A stretch of DNA of 10,273 bases from assembly GCA_024403215.1 (NCBI GenBank), contig JAKSSJ010000044.1, forward strand, positions 1-10,273, written 5' to 3'. The translations under genes were made by a program, and so were the position numbers. Positions within the stretch are counted from its first letter, which is position 1. Each line of letters opens with the position of its first letter. The notes beneath the pieces are model-generated. The model was not told the origin of the DNA, made no database searches, and saw nothing but the letters and a program-made list of their open reading frames with translations. Source of the stretch: Clostridia bacterium. Its GTDB lineage: Bacteria; Bacillota; Clostridia; Peptostreptococcales; Anaerovoracaceae. Positions 1-6,757 of this stretch are shown one piece after another.

Positions 1-62
1 GCATATTCTGAATCAACAGTATTTTTTTCGCAACCTAAAGTTTTGAAATAAACTTTAGCCAT
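1..62 (-). CDS. rimO: RimO, ribosomal protein S12 methylthiotransferase (N-terminal fragment)
   Basis: Only the first 20 codons and part of the next lie in the window; the gene continues past base 1. The visible peptide begins MAKVYFKTLGCEKN and continues TVDSE. The pattern LGCxKNxVDSE is the start of the UPF0004 domain of RimO, and Cys11 would be the first of the three cysteines that bind the auxiliary iron-sulfur cluster. The related MiaB normally has YGCQMN here, so RimO fits better. RimO is a cytoplasmic radical-SAM enzyme that adds a methylthio group to a conserved Asp of ribosomal protein S12. The start ATG shares its A with the ftsK stop codon (TAATG), and a GGAGG site lies 7 bases upstream inside the last ftsK codons, so translation is probably coupled. 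The family call is firm for so short a fragment, but the rest of the protein cannot be checked here. Confidence 0.88.
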   Translation of the reverse strand, partial: MAKVYFKTLGCEKNTVDSEY

Positions 63-2623
63 TAGATTTCCTCCGGAATATCATTACGTTCAAGTGCATT
101 AAATTCTTCTATGCTCATGAGCACTTTACGTTTTCTTGCGCCATCAGATGGTCCAACAACACCGCGCTCTTCCAAGATATCAACAAGCCTTGCTGCATGG
201 TTGTAACCAATTCTAAATCTTCTTTGAAGCATAGATACAGAGCATTCTCCAGCTCTTACTACACATTCCATTGCATCAAAGATTTCAGATTCATCTTCAT
301 CATCAGATGCCTGGCCAGAAGTTCCTAAAGAGCTGCTCTTAGATATTGCGGCTGCAATCTCTTCTGAATAAGTATTCTCTGCATTAGCTGCTTTTACGCT
401 GCTAATAACTGCTGAGATTTCAGAATCAGAAACAAAGCAGCCCTGAACTCTTGCAGGTTTACTTGAGCCCTGTGGATAGTAAAGCATATCACCTTTACCA
501 AGCAGATGCTCAGCTCCACCTTCATCAAGTATAGTTCTAGAATCCATCATATTTGAAACTGCAAATGCAATTCTTGATGGGATATTGGCCTTGATAGTAC
601 CTGTAAGTACATCAACAGATGGTCTTTGAGTTGCAACTACAAGATGCATGCCAGCAGCTCTTGCCTTTTGAGCCAAACGACAGATAGAATCTTCAACAGA
701 GTTTTTAGCAGCCATCATGAGATCATTAAGCTCATCGATAACTATTACAATCTGAGGAAGAACCTTTTCAGGCTCGCCATTTACTCTCATAAGATCATTG
801 TAGCTTGAAAGATCTCTTACAGACTCATTTGCAAACTTAACATATCTTTCATTCATCTCTGCAACAGCCCAGCTTAATGCTGCACTTGCCTTTGCAGGCT
901 CTGTAACAACTGGTACAAGGAGATGAGGAATTCCGTTATAATCAGAAAGCTCTACAACCTTAGGGTCGATTAAGATAAGCTTAAGCTCTTCTGGGCTTGC
1001 TTTATACATTAAGGAAATCAGCATTGAGTTAATGCATACTGATTTACCTGAGCCTGTTGAACCAGCAATAAGAAGGTGCGGCATGTCCTTAAGATTTGCA
1101 ACAACGGCCTCACCACCTATACCTCTTCCAAGAGCAACAGTAATTTTTGATTTACTTGATTTAAACTCTTTAGAATCAATAATCTCTCTAAGTGAAACTG
1201 AAGCTCCTTCTTCATTTGATACTTCAATACCAACTACAGCTTTGCCTGGGATTGGAGCTTCAATTCTAAGGCTCTTTGCTCTTAAATTTAAGGCAAGGTC
1301 ATCATGAAGCCTTGAAATACTTGCGACCTTAACTCCTAGGCCTGGCTGAACTTCAAATCTTGTTACAGCAGGTCCTTTAGTAACATTAACAACAGTTGCA
1401 TCAACGCCAAACGATGAAAGTGTGGACTGAAGAACTTCTGCAAGATCTGAGCCAGAGCTTGTTTTAGAAACCTTTGATGTGCCTTTGTTTAAGAGTTCAA
1501 TTGATGGATAATGATACTTCGATGGCTTTTTGGTAGTTGCCTTTCCAAGCTCTTCTTCCATCTCTGTCATAGCTGTTGCAACGCCTTCTTTAGTAACCTT
1601 AGTAGCATCACTAGGATTTAATCCTCTTGAAACCTTGCCATAAGTTTTCTTAGAACCAAACAAGTCATCATCTGTCATAAGGCCTAAGATGTTTTTCTGG
1701 TTGTCTGAATAGCCCTCGCCAAATTTGTCTTCTGGTTCTTCTGAATCTTGGCTTGCAGCTTCGTCAATTTCTTCTTCAGCATAGCTTGCATCTATTTCTC
1801 TATCAAGCGAAGAAAGATTTAGCTTTGGAAGATTTTCATCCACTTCCTTTGCCTTTTCTGCTTCTTCAAGTTCTTCAACCTTTTTATATGCTGCAGCAAC
1901 CTCTTCTTCCTTTTTCTTTGCCTCTTCAGCTTCCTTTGCTTCCTTAGCTCTAATCTGTTCTTGATACTTTATAGTAAGCTGCTCTTCAATAACCTTCTTT
2001 GCAGCAGCCTTTTTGATTTTGAAATTATCAACAAGCTCAGAGAGTGGAGTATTAAAGATAAATAAGCATGAAATGATGCATCCAACAACTCCAACAATCC
2101 AAAGTCCTGTGGTTCCAAGAGCCTTAAGAATAACGTTTCCAAGAAGGCTTCCAACTACACCACCGCCTTTGATGCCAAGCTCAAATGCATTCTTAACATC
2201 AAGTGCAAATTCACCTGTCATAAGCTCGCCTTTAATTGGATCTGAATAGCAAGCAAAGATAGTTGAAAGGAGTATAAATAATATTACTGTAAATATTGTG
2301 CAGACCCAAGTAAGCCCCGCAGTCTTATTTGCAAATACCAAAACACCAAAGACAATGAGGAAGAATGGCAGCGCATAAGCAACCTTTCCCATAATTCCGC
2401 CTAAAATCTTTGCAACCCACTCACCTACAACTCCTGTTGTATGAGTAAATAAACTTAAGGCAAGAAATACTCCCACAGCAAGTATTACTATTGCCCATAT
2501 TTCATCATGAATAGTTTTCTTTTTAAGAAGCTTTTGCGCTTCTGCTTCTTCGGCAGCCTTTTTAGCTTCTCTTTCTATTCTTCTTTGTTCTTTTTCTTCT
2601 TCAGTTAATTTCTTTCTTGGCAT
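62..2623 (-). CDS. ftsK: FtsK/SpoIIIE-family DNA translocase
   Basis: This 853-residue membrane-anchored ATPase pumps double-stranded DNA through the division septum and helps resolve the chromosome terminus. A charged cytoplasmic start (1-40) leads into about four hydrophobic segments (roughly 42-60, 80-98, 104-125 and 172-190). A Lys/Glu/Ala-rich linker of low complexity follows (about 205-370). The motor comes next: an alpha/beta domain from about 385, Walker A GSTGSGKS at 521-528, Walker B ending IDEL at 629-632, then ATQRPSVDVLTG and the GGAEHLLGKGDML segment. The end (about 778-838) is the winged-helix gamma domain that reads polar DNA sequences. Length and layout match full FtsK/SpoIIIE proteins of Firmicutes. 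The start ATG is preceded by AAAGG at 8 bases and lies 4 bases after the coaE stop. Whether it acts in division, sporulation or both cannot be told from sequence; the Asn in DELND, where Ala is usual, is a small oddity. Confidence 0.96.
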   Translation of the reverse strand: MPRKKLTEEEKEQRRIEREAKKAAEEAEAQKLLKKKTIHDEIWAIVILAVGVFLALSLFTHTTGVVGEWVAKILGGIMGKVAYALPFFLIVFGVLVFANKTAGLTWVCTIFTVILFILLSTIFACYSDPIKGELMTGEFALDVKNAFELGIKGGGVVGSLLGNVILKALGTTGLWIVGVVGCIISCLFIFNTPLSELVDNFKIKKAAAKKVIEEQLTIKYQEQIRAKEAKEAEEAKKKEEEVAAAYKKVEELEEAEKAKEVDENLPKLNLSSLDREIDASYAEEEIDEAASQDSEEPEDKFGEGYSDNQKNILGLMTDDDLFGSKKTYGKVSRGLNPSDATKVTKEGVATAMTEMEEELGKATTKKPSKYHYPSIELLNKGTSKVSKTSSGSDLAEVLQSTLSSFGVDATVVNVTKGPAVTRFEVQPGLGVKVASISRLHDDLALNLRAKSLRIEAPIPGKAVVGIEVSNEEGASVSLREIIDSKEFKSSKSKITVALGRGIGGEAVVANLKDMPHLLIAGSTGSGKSVCINSMLISLMYKASPEELKLILIDPKVVELSDYNGIPHLLVPVVTEPAKASAALSWAVAEMNERYVKFANESVRDLSSYNDLMRVNGEPEKVLPQIVIVIDELNDLMMAAKNSVEDSICRLAQKARAAGMHLVVATQRPSVDVLTGTIKANIPSRIAFAVSNMMDSRTILDEGGAEHLLGKGDMLYYPQGSSKPARVQGCFVSDSEISAVISSVKAANAENTYSEEIAAAISKSSSLGTSGQASDDEDESEIFDAMECVVRAGECSVSMLQRRFRIGYNHAARLVDILEERGVVGPSDGARKRKVLMSIEEFNALERNDIPEEI
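70..74 (-). promoter_or_regulatory. Ribosome binding site of rimO inside ftsK
   Basis: On the minus strand GGAGG is followed by 7 bases and then the rimO ATG. The site overlaps the last ftsK codons (Pro-Glu-Glu-Ile-stop), so a ribosome finishing ftsK covers the signal used to start rimO. It also fixes the rimO start. Confidence 0.8.
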
Positions 2624-2627
2624 TTTA

Positions 2628-3206
2628 CTAACCTTTCAAGTTTAGTTTCTTTACTATTTGTTTTTCTAAGTCTTCTTCTGACCCGTTGTTATTAATGACT
2701 ATATCAGCCTTTGCATTTCTTTCTTTATCAGTAAGTTGCCTAGCCATCCTATCTTCAATTGACTTTTTATCTAAATTATCTCTTTTGCAAACTCTTTCTA
2801 ATCTAACAGCTTTGTTTGCTGCAACAGATATTGTTTTATCACAGTATTTATCCCAGCCTGATTCAAACAGAAGTGGAACCTCAAATACTATGTCTTTATC
2901 TTTATTCTTCTGAAACTTTTCTTTTGCAAGATCAAGTATTGCTTTTTGAGTAATAGCTACAAGCTTTTTGTACGCCTTATCATTCGAAAAAGCTTTGGCT
3001 GCCAAAGCTCTTCTATTTAGCCTTCCGTCCTTTGTTAGAATAACAGCTCCAAAAGCTTTTGTTAGTTTACCAAGAGCACTAGATCCTTTTTTGACCGTTT
3101 CTCTTGAGAGCTTATCGGAGTCAATAATTACAAAGCCGTAACTTTTTAAAATTTTGGATACTGTACTTTTTCCAGAGCCAATACCACCAGTAAGTCCAAT
3201 TATCAT
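2628..3206 (-). CDS. coaE: Dephospho-CoA kinase
   Basis: CoaE carries out the last step of coenzyme A synthesis in the cytoplasm, phosphorylating the 3'-hydroxyl of the ribose of dephospho-CoA with ATP. The 192-residue protein has the usual family length (about 190-205). It shows the P-loop GGIGSGKS at 7-14, the substrate-side IDSDKLSRE segment (28-36, usually D-A-D), VPLLFE at 110-115, the arginine-rich region around 135-142, and a lid with DRMARQ at 152-157. The near-end ADIVINN (167-173) is also typical. Its ATG overlaps the polA stop as ATGA, and no clear Shine-Dalgarno site is visible upstream, so translation probably depends on ribosomes that have just finished polA. Placement between polA and ftsK is a conserved Firmicutes arrangement rather than a functional pathway link. 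Confidence 0.97.
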   Translation of the reverse strand: MIIGLTGGIGSGKSTVSKILKSYGFVIIDSDKLSRETVKKGSSALGKLTKAFGAVILTKDGRLNRRALAAKAFSNDKAYKKLVAITQKAILDLAKEKFQKNKDKDIVFEVPLLFESGWDKYCDKTISVAANKAVRLERVCKRDNLDKKSIEDRMARQLTDKERNAKADIVINNNGSEEDLEKQIVKKLNLKG

Positions 3207-5836
3207 TTTAAATCAAACCAGTTATCTGCAGTATTATCTGCTATCTCAAGCTTAACAAGAAGCGCGCAAGCATTCTCCATAGAATCCTTTAAAATTTCTC
3301 TAGCCTTATCTGCCTCATCTCGTCTTGCTTGTATAATAAGTTCATCGTGAATCTGAAGAATGAGATGAGAGTCCTTGCACTCTTTCTCAAGAGCATCGTA
3401 AACCTTATTCATTGCAATCTTTATAATATCAGCGGCCGTTCCTTGGACAGGAGTATTCATTGCGAGTCTTTCGCCAAGCTGTCTTACCATAAAGGCTGAT
3501 GCATTAATTTCTGGTATTGCTCTTTTTCTTCCATAAAGAGTTCTTACGTAGCCATCAGTTTTTGCTTTTGCAATCTGCTCGTCCATAAAGCTCTTTACAC
3601 CAGAAAATTTCTTAAAGTAATCACTTATATATTTTTCAGCTTCTTTTCTTGTAATGGAAATTTCTCCAGCAAGTCCAAAGCTGCTCATTCCGTAAATAAC
3701 TCCAAAATTAACAGCCTTTGCATTAGATCTCATCTGAGGAGTTACTCTATCTGGCTTTACACCAAAAACCTTAGCAGCTGTTTCCTTATGAATATCTCTT
3801 CCGCTATTAAAAGCTTCAATAAGATTTTCGTCCTTTGATAGATGAGCCATAACTCTAAGCTCAATCTGTGAATAGTCTGCACCAATAAGAACGTAGTCAG
3901 ATGAATCTGATGTAAATACTTTTCTAAGCTGCCTTCCAAGCTCTTGTCTTACAGGGATGTTCTGAAGGTTTGGCTCCGTGCAAGAAATTCTTCCAGTAGC
4001 TGTTACTGTCTGCTGGAAATGCGCATGAACCTTCCCATCTGCTCCTATCAAAGGAAGAAGTCCTTCAACGTAGGTGCTATTTAGCTTTGCGTATGTTCTA
4101 TACTCTAAAACCTTAGCAACTATTGGATAATCGTCAGCAAGCTTTTCTAAAACCTCTGCAGATGTTGAATAACCTTTGGTGGTTTTCTTTGCATAAGGAA
4201 TCTGAAGTTTATCAAAGAGCACCTCACCAAGCTGCTTTGGTGAGTTAATATTAAACTTCATATTTGCCATGTCATAGATTTCATCTTCTAAGGATGCAAT
4301 CATGTTCTTAAGCTTTTTTCCGAAAGCAGTAAGCTCTGCTCCGTCAACCTTAAAGCCCATGGCTTCCATCTTTGCAAGAACCTTGCAAAGCGGTAATTCT
4401 ATATCATAATAAACTTGATTAAGTTCTTCTTTTTCTATTTCTTTTGCTTGATAATCTTTAAGCGCATCAAGCAGCACTAATTTTTTAGCAATGCCTTCTA
4501 AATTTTGAGAGGTATCAAATAAGGACATTTGCTCTTGTTTATTCTCCACGCTAACATGGAAGGTTTCAAGAAGTATAGTCTCAAGCTCTTGAGCCTTAAT
4601 ACTTGGAGACAGTACATATCTTGCAATAGAGGAATCAAAGCCAGTTGTAATATTACTTGCATCAATTCCATTTGCGAATAATGCATAATATAATCTTCCA
4701 AGTCTAAACCCGTTAAGCTTTAGATGTTTACCATTAAACGCAGCAAGTGCATTTGCATCGCAAACATAACATTTTCCATCTTTATAAATCTGAACAGATG
4801 ATAAAACAGGCTTTCCGACGTGATTATCATCGCATTCAATATCAATAGTGATCTCTCCATCAAGAAGCTTTGACAGCTCATCTTCTGAGATATTGGAAAT
4901 ACTAAGATTACTAAGATCAGGAGCTTTAAGCTCTTCATCTTTGACTATTGCAGTTTCTTTAGTAACATTACCTGATTTTAATAATCTTGCAAGATGAGTT
5001 TTAAATTCAAGCTTGGTGTAAAGATCTATAAGCTCGTCATCGTTTTGTGGTTTAAGCTTTAGATCATCGATAGTAAAATCAACAGGAACGTTTGTAACAA
5101 TAGTTACAAGCTTTTTGCTCATTGCAAGCTGAGTCTTGCCATCAATGACTTTGTTTCTTAGCTTTTCACTTTTTACCTCATCAACGTGAGCTAAAAGATT
5201 ATCGATGCTTCCAAACTCATTAACAAGGTTCATGGCGGTTTTCTCGCCAACACCTTCAATACCAGGCACATTATCAGAGGTATCACCTCTTAGTGCTTTG
5301 TAATCAATAAACTGAATATGATCAAAGCCATATTCCTCTTTCATTGCAGCATCATCATAAAGCTTAAACTCTGTGATTCCCTTTTTAGTTATTACAACAG
5401 AGGTCTTATCAGTAGCAAGCTGAAGAGCATCCTTATCTCCAGTAATAATTACAGCAGAAAGATTTGCATCCTCAGACATCTTTGCAGTAGTACCAATGAT
5501 ATCATCTGCTTCAAAGCCATCAATCTCAAACATGGCAATACCCATTGCTTTAAGCACATCCTTTAAAATAGGAAGCTGCATAGCAAGCTCTGTTGGCATC
5601 TTTTTTCTTCCTGCTTTATAATCGGAATATTCAAGATGTCTAAAGGTTGGAGCCTTTCTATCAAAAGCAACCAGCATGTGAGTTGGCTCGTAATCAGTTC
5701 TAATTTTAGAAAGCATGCTCAAAAAGCCGTATATACCTTGAGTGTAAATACCGTCTTTGGTCATCATAGGCCTTTGTATTGCGTAGTAGGCTCTATTTAT
5801 TAAGCTGTTTCCATCAATTATTACTAATCTATCCAT
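3203..5836 (-). CDS. polA: DNA polymerase I
   Basis: An 877-residue, full-length DNA polymerase I that removes RNA primers and fills gaps in replication and excision repair. The N-terminal 5' nuclease (1 to about 290) keeps its acidic metal ligands: Asp8, Asp59, Glu109, Asp111, Asp112, Asp134, Asp136, Asp185 and Asp188, the last two in the helix-hairpin-helix stretch RGDTSDNVPGIEGVGEKTA. The middle domain (about 310-465) is a worn 3'-5' exonuclease: a DxE pair remains at 332/334, but there is no acidic residue from 361 to 391, where the second motif should supply an Asp. The polymerase domain is intact: motif A DYSQIELR (654-661), motif B Arg703, Lys707, Phe711, Tyr715-Gly716, and motif C QIHDE (828-832). 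Proofreading is therefore probably absent, as in Bacillus and Taq PolI. The gene begins 4 bases after the T-run of the yebC terminator and heads the coaE-ftsK-rimO cluster. The only SD-like AGGA lies 14 bases from ATG, inside the terminator stem. Confidence 0.97.
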   Translation of the reverse strand: MDRLVIIDGNSLINRAYYAIQRPMMTKDGIYTQGIYGFLSMLSKIRTDYEPTHMLVAFDRKAPTFRHLEYSDYKAGRKKMPTELAMQLPILKDVLKAMGIAMFEIDGFEADDIIGTTAKMSEDANLSAVIITGDKDALQLATDKTSVVITKKGITEFKLYDDAAMKEEYGFDHIQFIDYKALRGDTSDNVPGIEGVGEKTAMNLVNEFGSIDNLLAHVDEVKSEKLRNKVIDGKTQLAMSKKLVTIVTNVPVDFTIDDLKLKPQNDDELIDLYTKLEFKTHLARLLKSGNVTKETAIVKDEELKAPDLSNLSISNISEDELSKLLDGEITIDIECDDNHVGKPVLSSVQIYKDGKCYVCDANALAAFNGKHLKLNGFRLGRLYYALFANGIDASNITTGFDSSIARYVLSPSIKAQELETILLETFHVSVENKQEQMSLFDTSQNLEGIAKKLVLLDALKDYQAKEIEKEELNQVYYDIELPLCKVLAKMEAMGFKVDGAELTAFGKKLKNMIASLEDEIYDMANMKFNINSPKQLGEVLFDKLQIPYAKKTTKGYSTSAEVLEKLADDYPIVAKVLEYRTYAKLNSTYVEGLLPLIGADGKVHAHFQQTVTATGRISCTEPNLQNIPVRQELGRQLRKVFTSDSSDYVLIGADYSQIELRVMAHLSKDENLIEAFNSGRDIHKETAAKVFGVKPDRVTPQMRSNAKAVNFGVIYGMSSFGLAGEISITRKEAEKYISDYFKKFSGVKSFMDEQIAKAKTDGYVRTLYGRKRAIPEINASAFMVRQLGERLAMNTPVQGTAADIIKIAMNKVYDALEKECKDSHLILQIHDELIIQARRDEADKAREILKDSMENACALLVKLEIADNTADNWFDLK

Positions 5837-5840
5837 AACT

Positions 5841-5880
5841 AAAAAATTAATCCTAAGATGCCAAAAGCACCTTAGGATTA
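5841..5880 (-). terminator. Intrinsic terminator after yebC, abutting polA
   Basis: Read on the minus strand, the arms TAATCCTAAG (5880-5871) and CTTAGGATTA (5857-5848) pair perfectly. Inside them are one G-U wobble (5870/5858) and a TGC/GCA extension, giving a 14-bp stem with loop TTTTG, followed by ATTTTTT. The wobble would be an A-C mismatch on the plus strand, and no T-run follows there, so the element works for minus-strand transcription. It begins 6 bases after the yebC stop codon. Confidence 0.9.
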
Positions 5881-5886
5881 TATAAA

Positions 5887-6612
5887 TTACTCATAAAGGT
5901 CAATTGCGCAGTTGGTAAATACCTTCTGTACATCGTCATCATCTTCAAGTGTTTCAATCATCTTCTTAAGGTTGGAGATAGCTGAATTATCAGATGGTGT
6001 TGATTCCATTGAAGGAACATTGTTTATATCTGCTTCTAAAGCCTCAAGGTTTGCATCTTTTAAAGCCTTGCTAACAGCATCGAAAGCTTCTGGCGAGCAA
6101 GTTACTTCAAAGCTATCATCGTATTCTACGATGTCATCTGCACCTGCTTCAAGTGCAACATCCATAAGCTGTTCTTCTGTAACTCCTGTTTCCTTATCGA
6201 AAACAAAAACGCCCTTTCTTGTGAACATGTATGATACGCAACCTGGTGTACCAAGGTTTCCACCAAACTTATCAAATGCATGCTTTACTGAAGAAGTAGT
6301 TCTGTTCTTATTATCTGTAAGTGTTTCTACAACTACAGCAACACCGCCAGCACCGTATCCTTCAAAAGTGAGTTCTTCGTAGCTTTCGCCTTCAAGCTCT
6401 CCAGTACCTTTTTGGATGGCTCTTTTAATGTTGTCGTTAGGAAGGCCTGCTGCCTTTGCCTTATCTATAGCAGTTCTAAGTGATGGATTGTAATCTGGAT
6501 CTCCACCAGCTTTTGCTGCAACTGTGATTAATCTTGCGTATTTTGTGAAGCTTGCAGCTCTTTTAGAATCCTGTGCTGCTTTTCTTCCTGCGATTGTTCC
6601 GTGTCTACCCAT
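5887..6612 (-). CDS. yebC: YebC/TACO1-family translation factor
   Basis: A 241-residue protein of the YebC/TACO1 family, at usual family length (about 240-250). Older annotation calls these proteins transcriptional regulators; more recent work links them to translation, including relief of ribosome stalling, so a cytoplasmic ribosome-related role is the better working idea. Family marks are GRKAAQDSKRA near the start, FTKYARLITVAAKAGG (22-37), the GLPNDNIKRAIQKGTGEL helix (56-73), EGYGAGGVAVVVETLTDNKNR (84-104) and FGGNLGTPG (116-124). I start it at the ATG at 6612: AAGGGAG lies 9 bases upstream. A TTG three codons earlier (6621) would touch that Shine-Dalgarno site and cannot use it. The gene has its own promoter and a terminator, so it is probably transcribed alone, divergently from the MATE exporter. 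The tail is acidic (LEDDDD). Confidence 0.95.
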   Translation of the reverse strand: MGRHGTIAGRKAAQDSKRAASFTKYARLITVAAKAGGDPDYNPSLRTAIDKAKAAGLPNDNIKRAIQKGTGELEGESYEELTFEGYGAGGVAVVVETLTDNKNRTTSSVKHAFDKFGGNLGTPGCVSYMFTRKGVFVFDKETGVTEEQLMDVALEAGADDIVEYDDSFEVTCSPEAFDAVSKALKDANLEALEADINNVPSMESTPSDNSAISNLKKMIETLEDDDDVQKVFTNCAIDLYE

Positions 6613-6621
6613 CGGAATCAA

Positions 6622-6628
6622 CTCCCTT
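6622..6628 (-). promoter_or_regulatory. Ribosome binding site that fixes the yebC start
   Basis: AAGGGAG on the minus strand ends 9 bases before the ATG at 6612-6610. The in-frame TTG at 6621-6619 directly abuts it, which leaves no spacing, so the ATG is the real start. Confidence 0.8.
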
Positions 6629-6657
6629 CTATAATATGAAATAAAATTTTACACTCA

Positions 6658-6686
6658 ATAATACCATTATTTGTAATGATTTTCAA
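6658..6686 (-). promoter_or_regulatory. Sigma-A type promoter of yebC
   Basis: On the minus strand TTGAAA (6686-6681) is separated by 17 bases from TATTAT (6663-6658). Transcription would start near 6651, giving a leader of about 39 bases before the ATG at 6612. The match to the housekeeping consensus is five of six in each box, with ideal spacing. The -35 box lies 5 bp from the -35 box of the opposing MATE promoter. Confidence 0.72.
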
Positions 6687-6695
6687 GGTCCTTGA
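6683..6695. promoter_or_regulatory. Perfect palindrome across both divergent -35 boxes (candidate operator)
   Basis: TCAAGG-T-CCTTGA is a perfect inverted repeat with 6-bp arms and a single central T at 6689. It covers four bases of the yebC -35 box and four of the MATE -35 box. Part of the symmetry is expected because two back-to-back TTGA boxes are complementary, but the inner AGG/CCT bases are not explained by that. No regulator gene lies in the window, so operator function is inference. Confidence 0.4.
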
Positions 6696-6720
6696 CATAT
6701 AATAGTATATTATCTATACT
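6692..6720 (+). promoter_or_regulatory. Sigma-A type promoter of the MATE exporter gene
   Basis: TTGACA (6692-6697) matches the -35 consensus exactly. A 17-base spacer leads to TATACT (6715-6720), which differs from TATAAT by one base. Transcription would begin near 6727, leaving a leader of about 30 bases. A promoter this close to consensus would be strong if not repressed, which fits with the inverted repeats that cover it. Confidence 0.82.
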
Positions 6721-6721
6721 A
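6703..6721. promoter_or_regulatory. Inverted repeat over the MATE -10 box (candidate operator)
   Basis: TAGTATA and TATACTA, separated by TTATC, form a perfect 7-bp-arm inverted repeat that includes the whole -10 box TATACT. An overlapping shorter repeat, ATAATA-GTA-TATTAT, lies at 6699-6713. The size (19 bp) suits a dimeric winged-helix or TetR-type repressor, the usual kind of control for MATE genes. The DNA is very AT-rich, which raises the odds of chance symmetry. Confidence 0.45.
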
Positions 6722-6746
6722 ATTAGGTGTATTTTATAAAAAAATC

Positions 6747-6750
6747 GGAG
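6747..6750 (+). promoter_or_regulatory. Ribosome binding site of the MATE gene
   Basis: GGAG, 7 bases before the ATG at 6758, supports this start over the later in-frame ATG at codon 27. Confidence 0.75.
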
Positions 6751-6757
6751 TAATTTA

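Noticed and set aside
1032..1307. Open frame of 91 codons antisense to ftsK
   Set aside because: It overlaps the strongly conserved ATPase region in reverse; a shadow of that coding sequence.
1805..2010. Lys/Glu/Ala-rich coding stretch in ftsK that looks repetitive
   Set aside because: It is the usual low-complexity linker between the membrane and motor parts of FtsK, not a DNA repeat or mobile element.
5912..6382. Open frame of 156 codons on the plus strand
   Set aside because: It lies antisense inside yebC and is Ser-rich as expected for a reverse-frame shadow; no ribosome binding site of its own.
6613..6621. TTG start giving YebC three more residues
   Set aside because: The Shine-Dalgarno site AAGGGAG directly abuts the TTG, so it cannot direct starting there; the ATG at 6612 also matches the family N-terminus (MGRHGTIAGRK).
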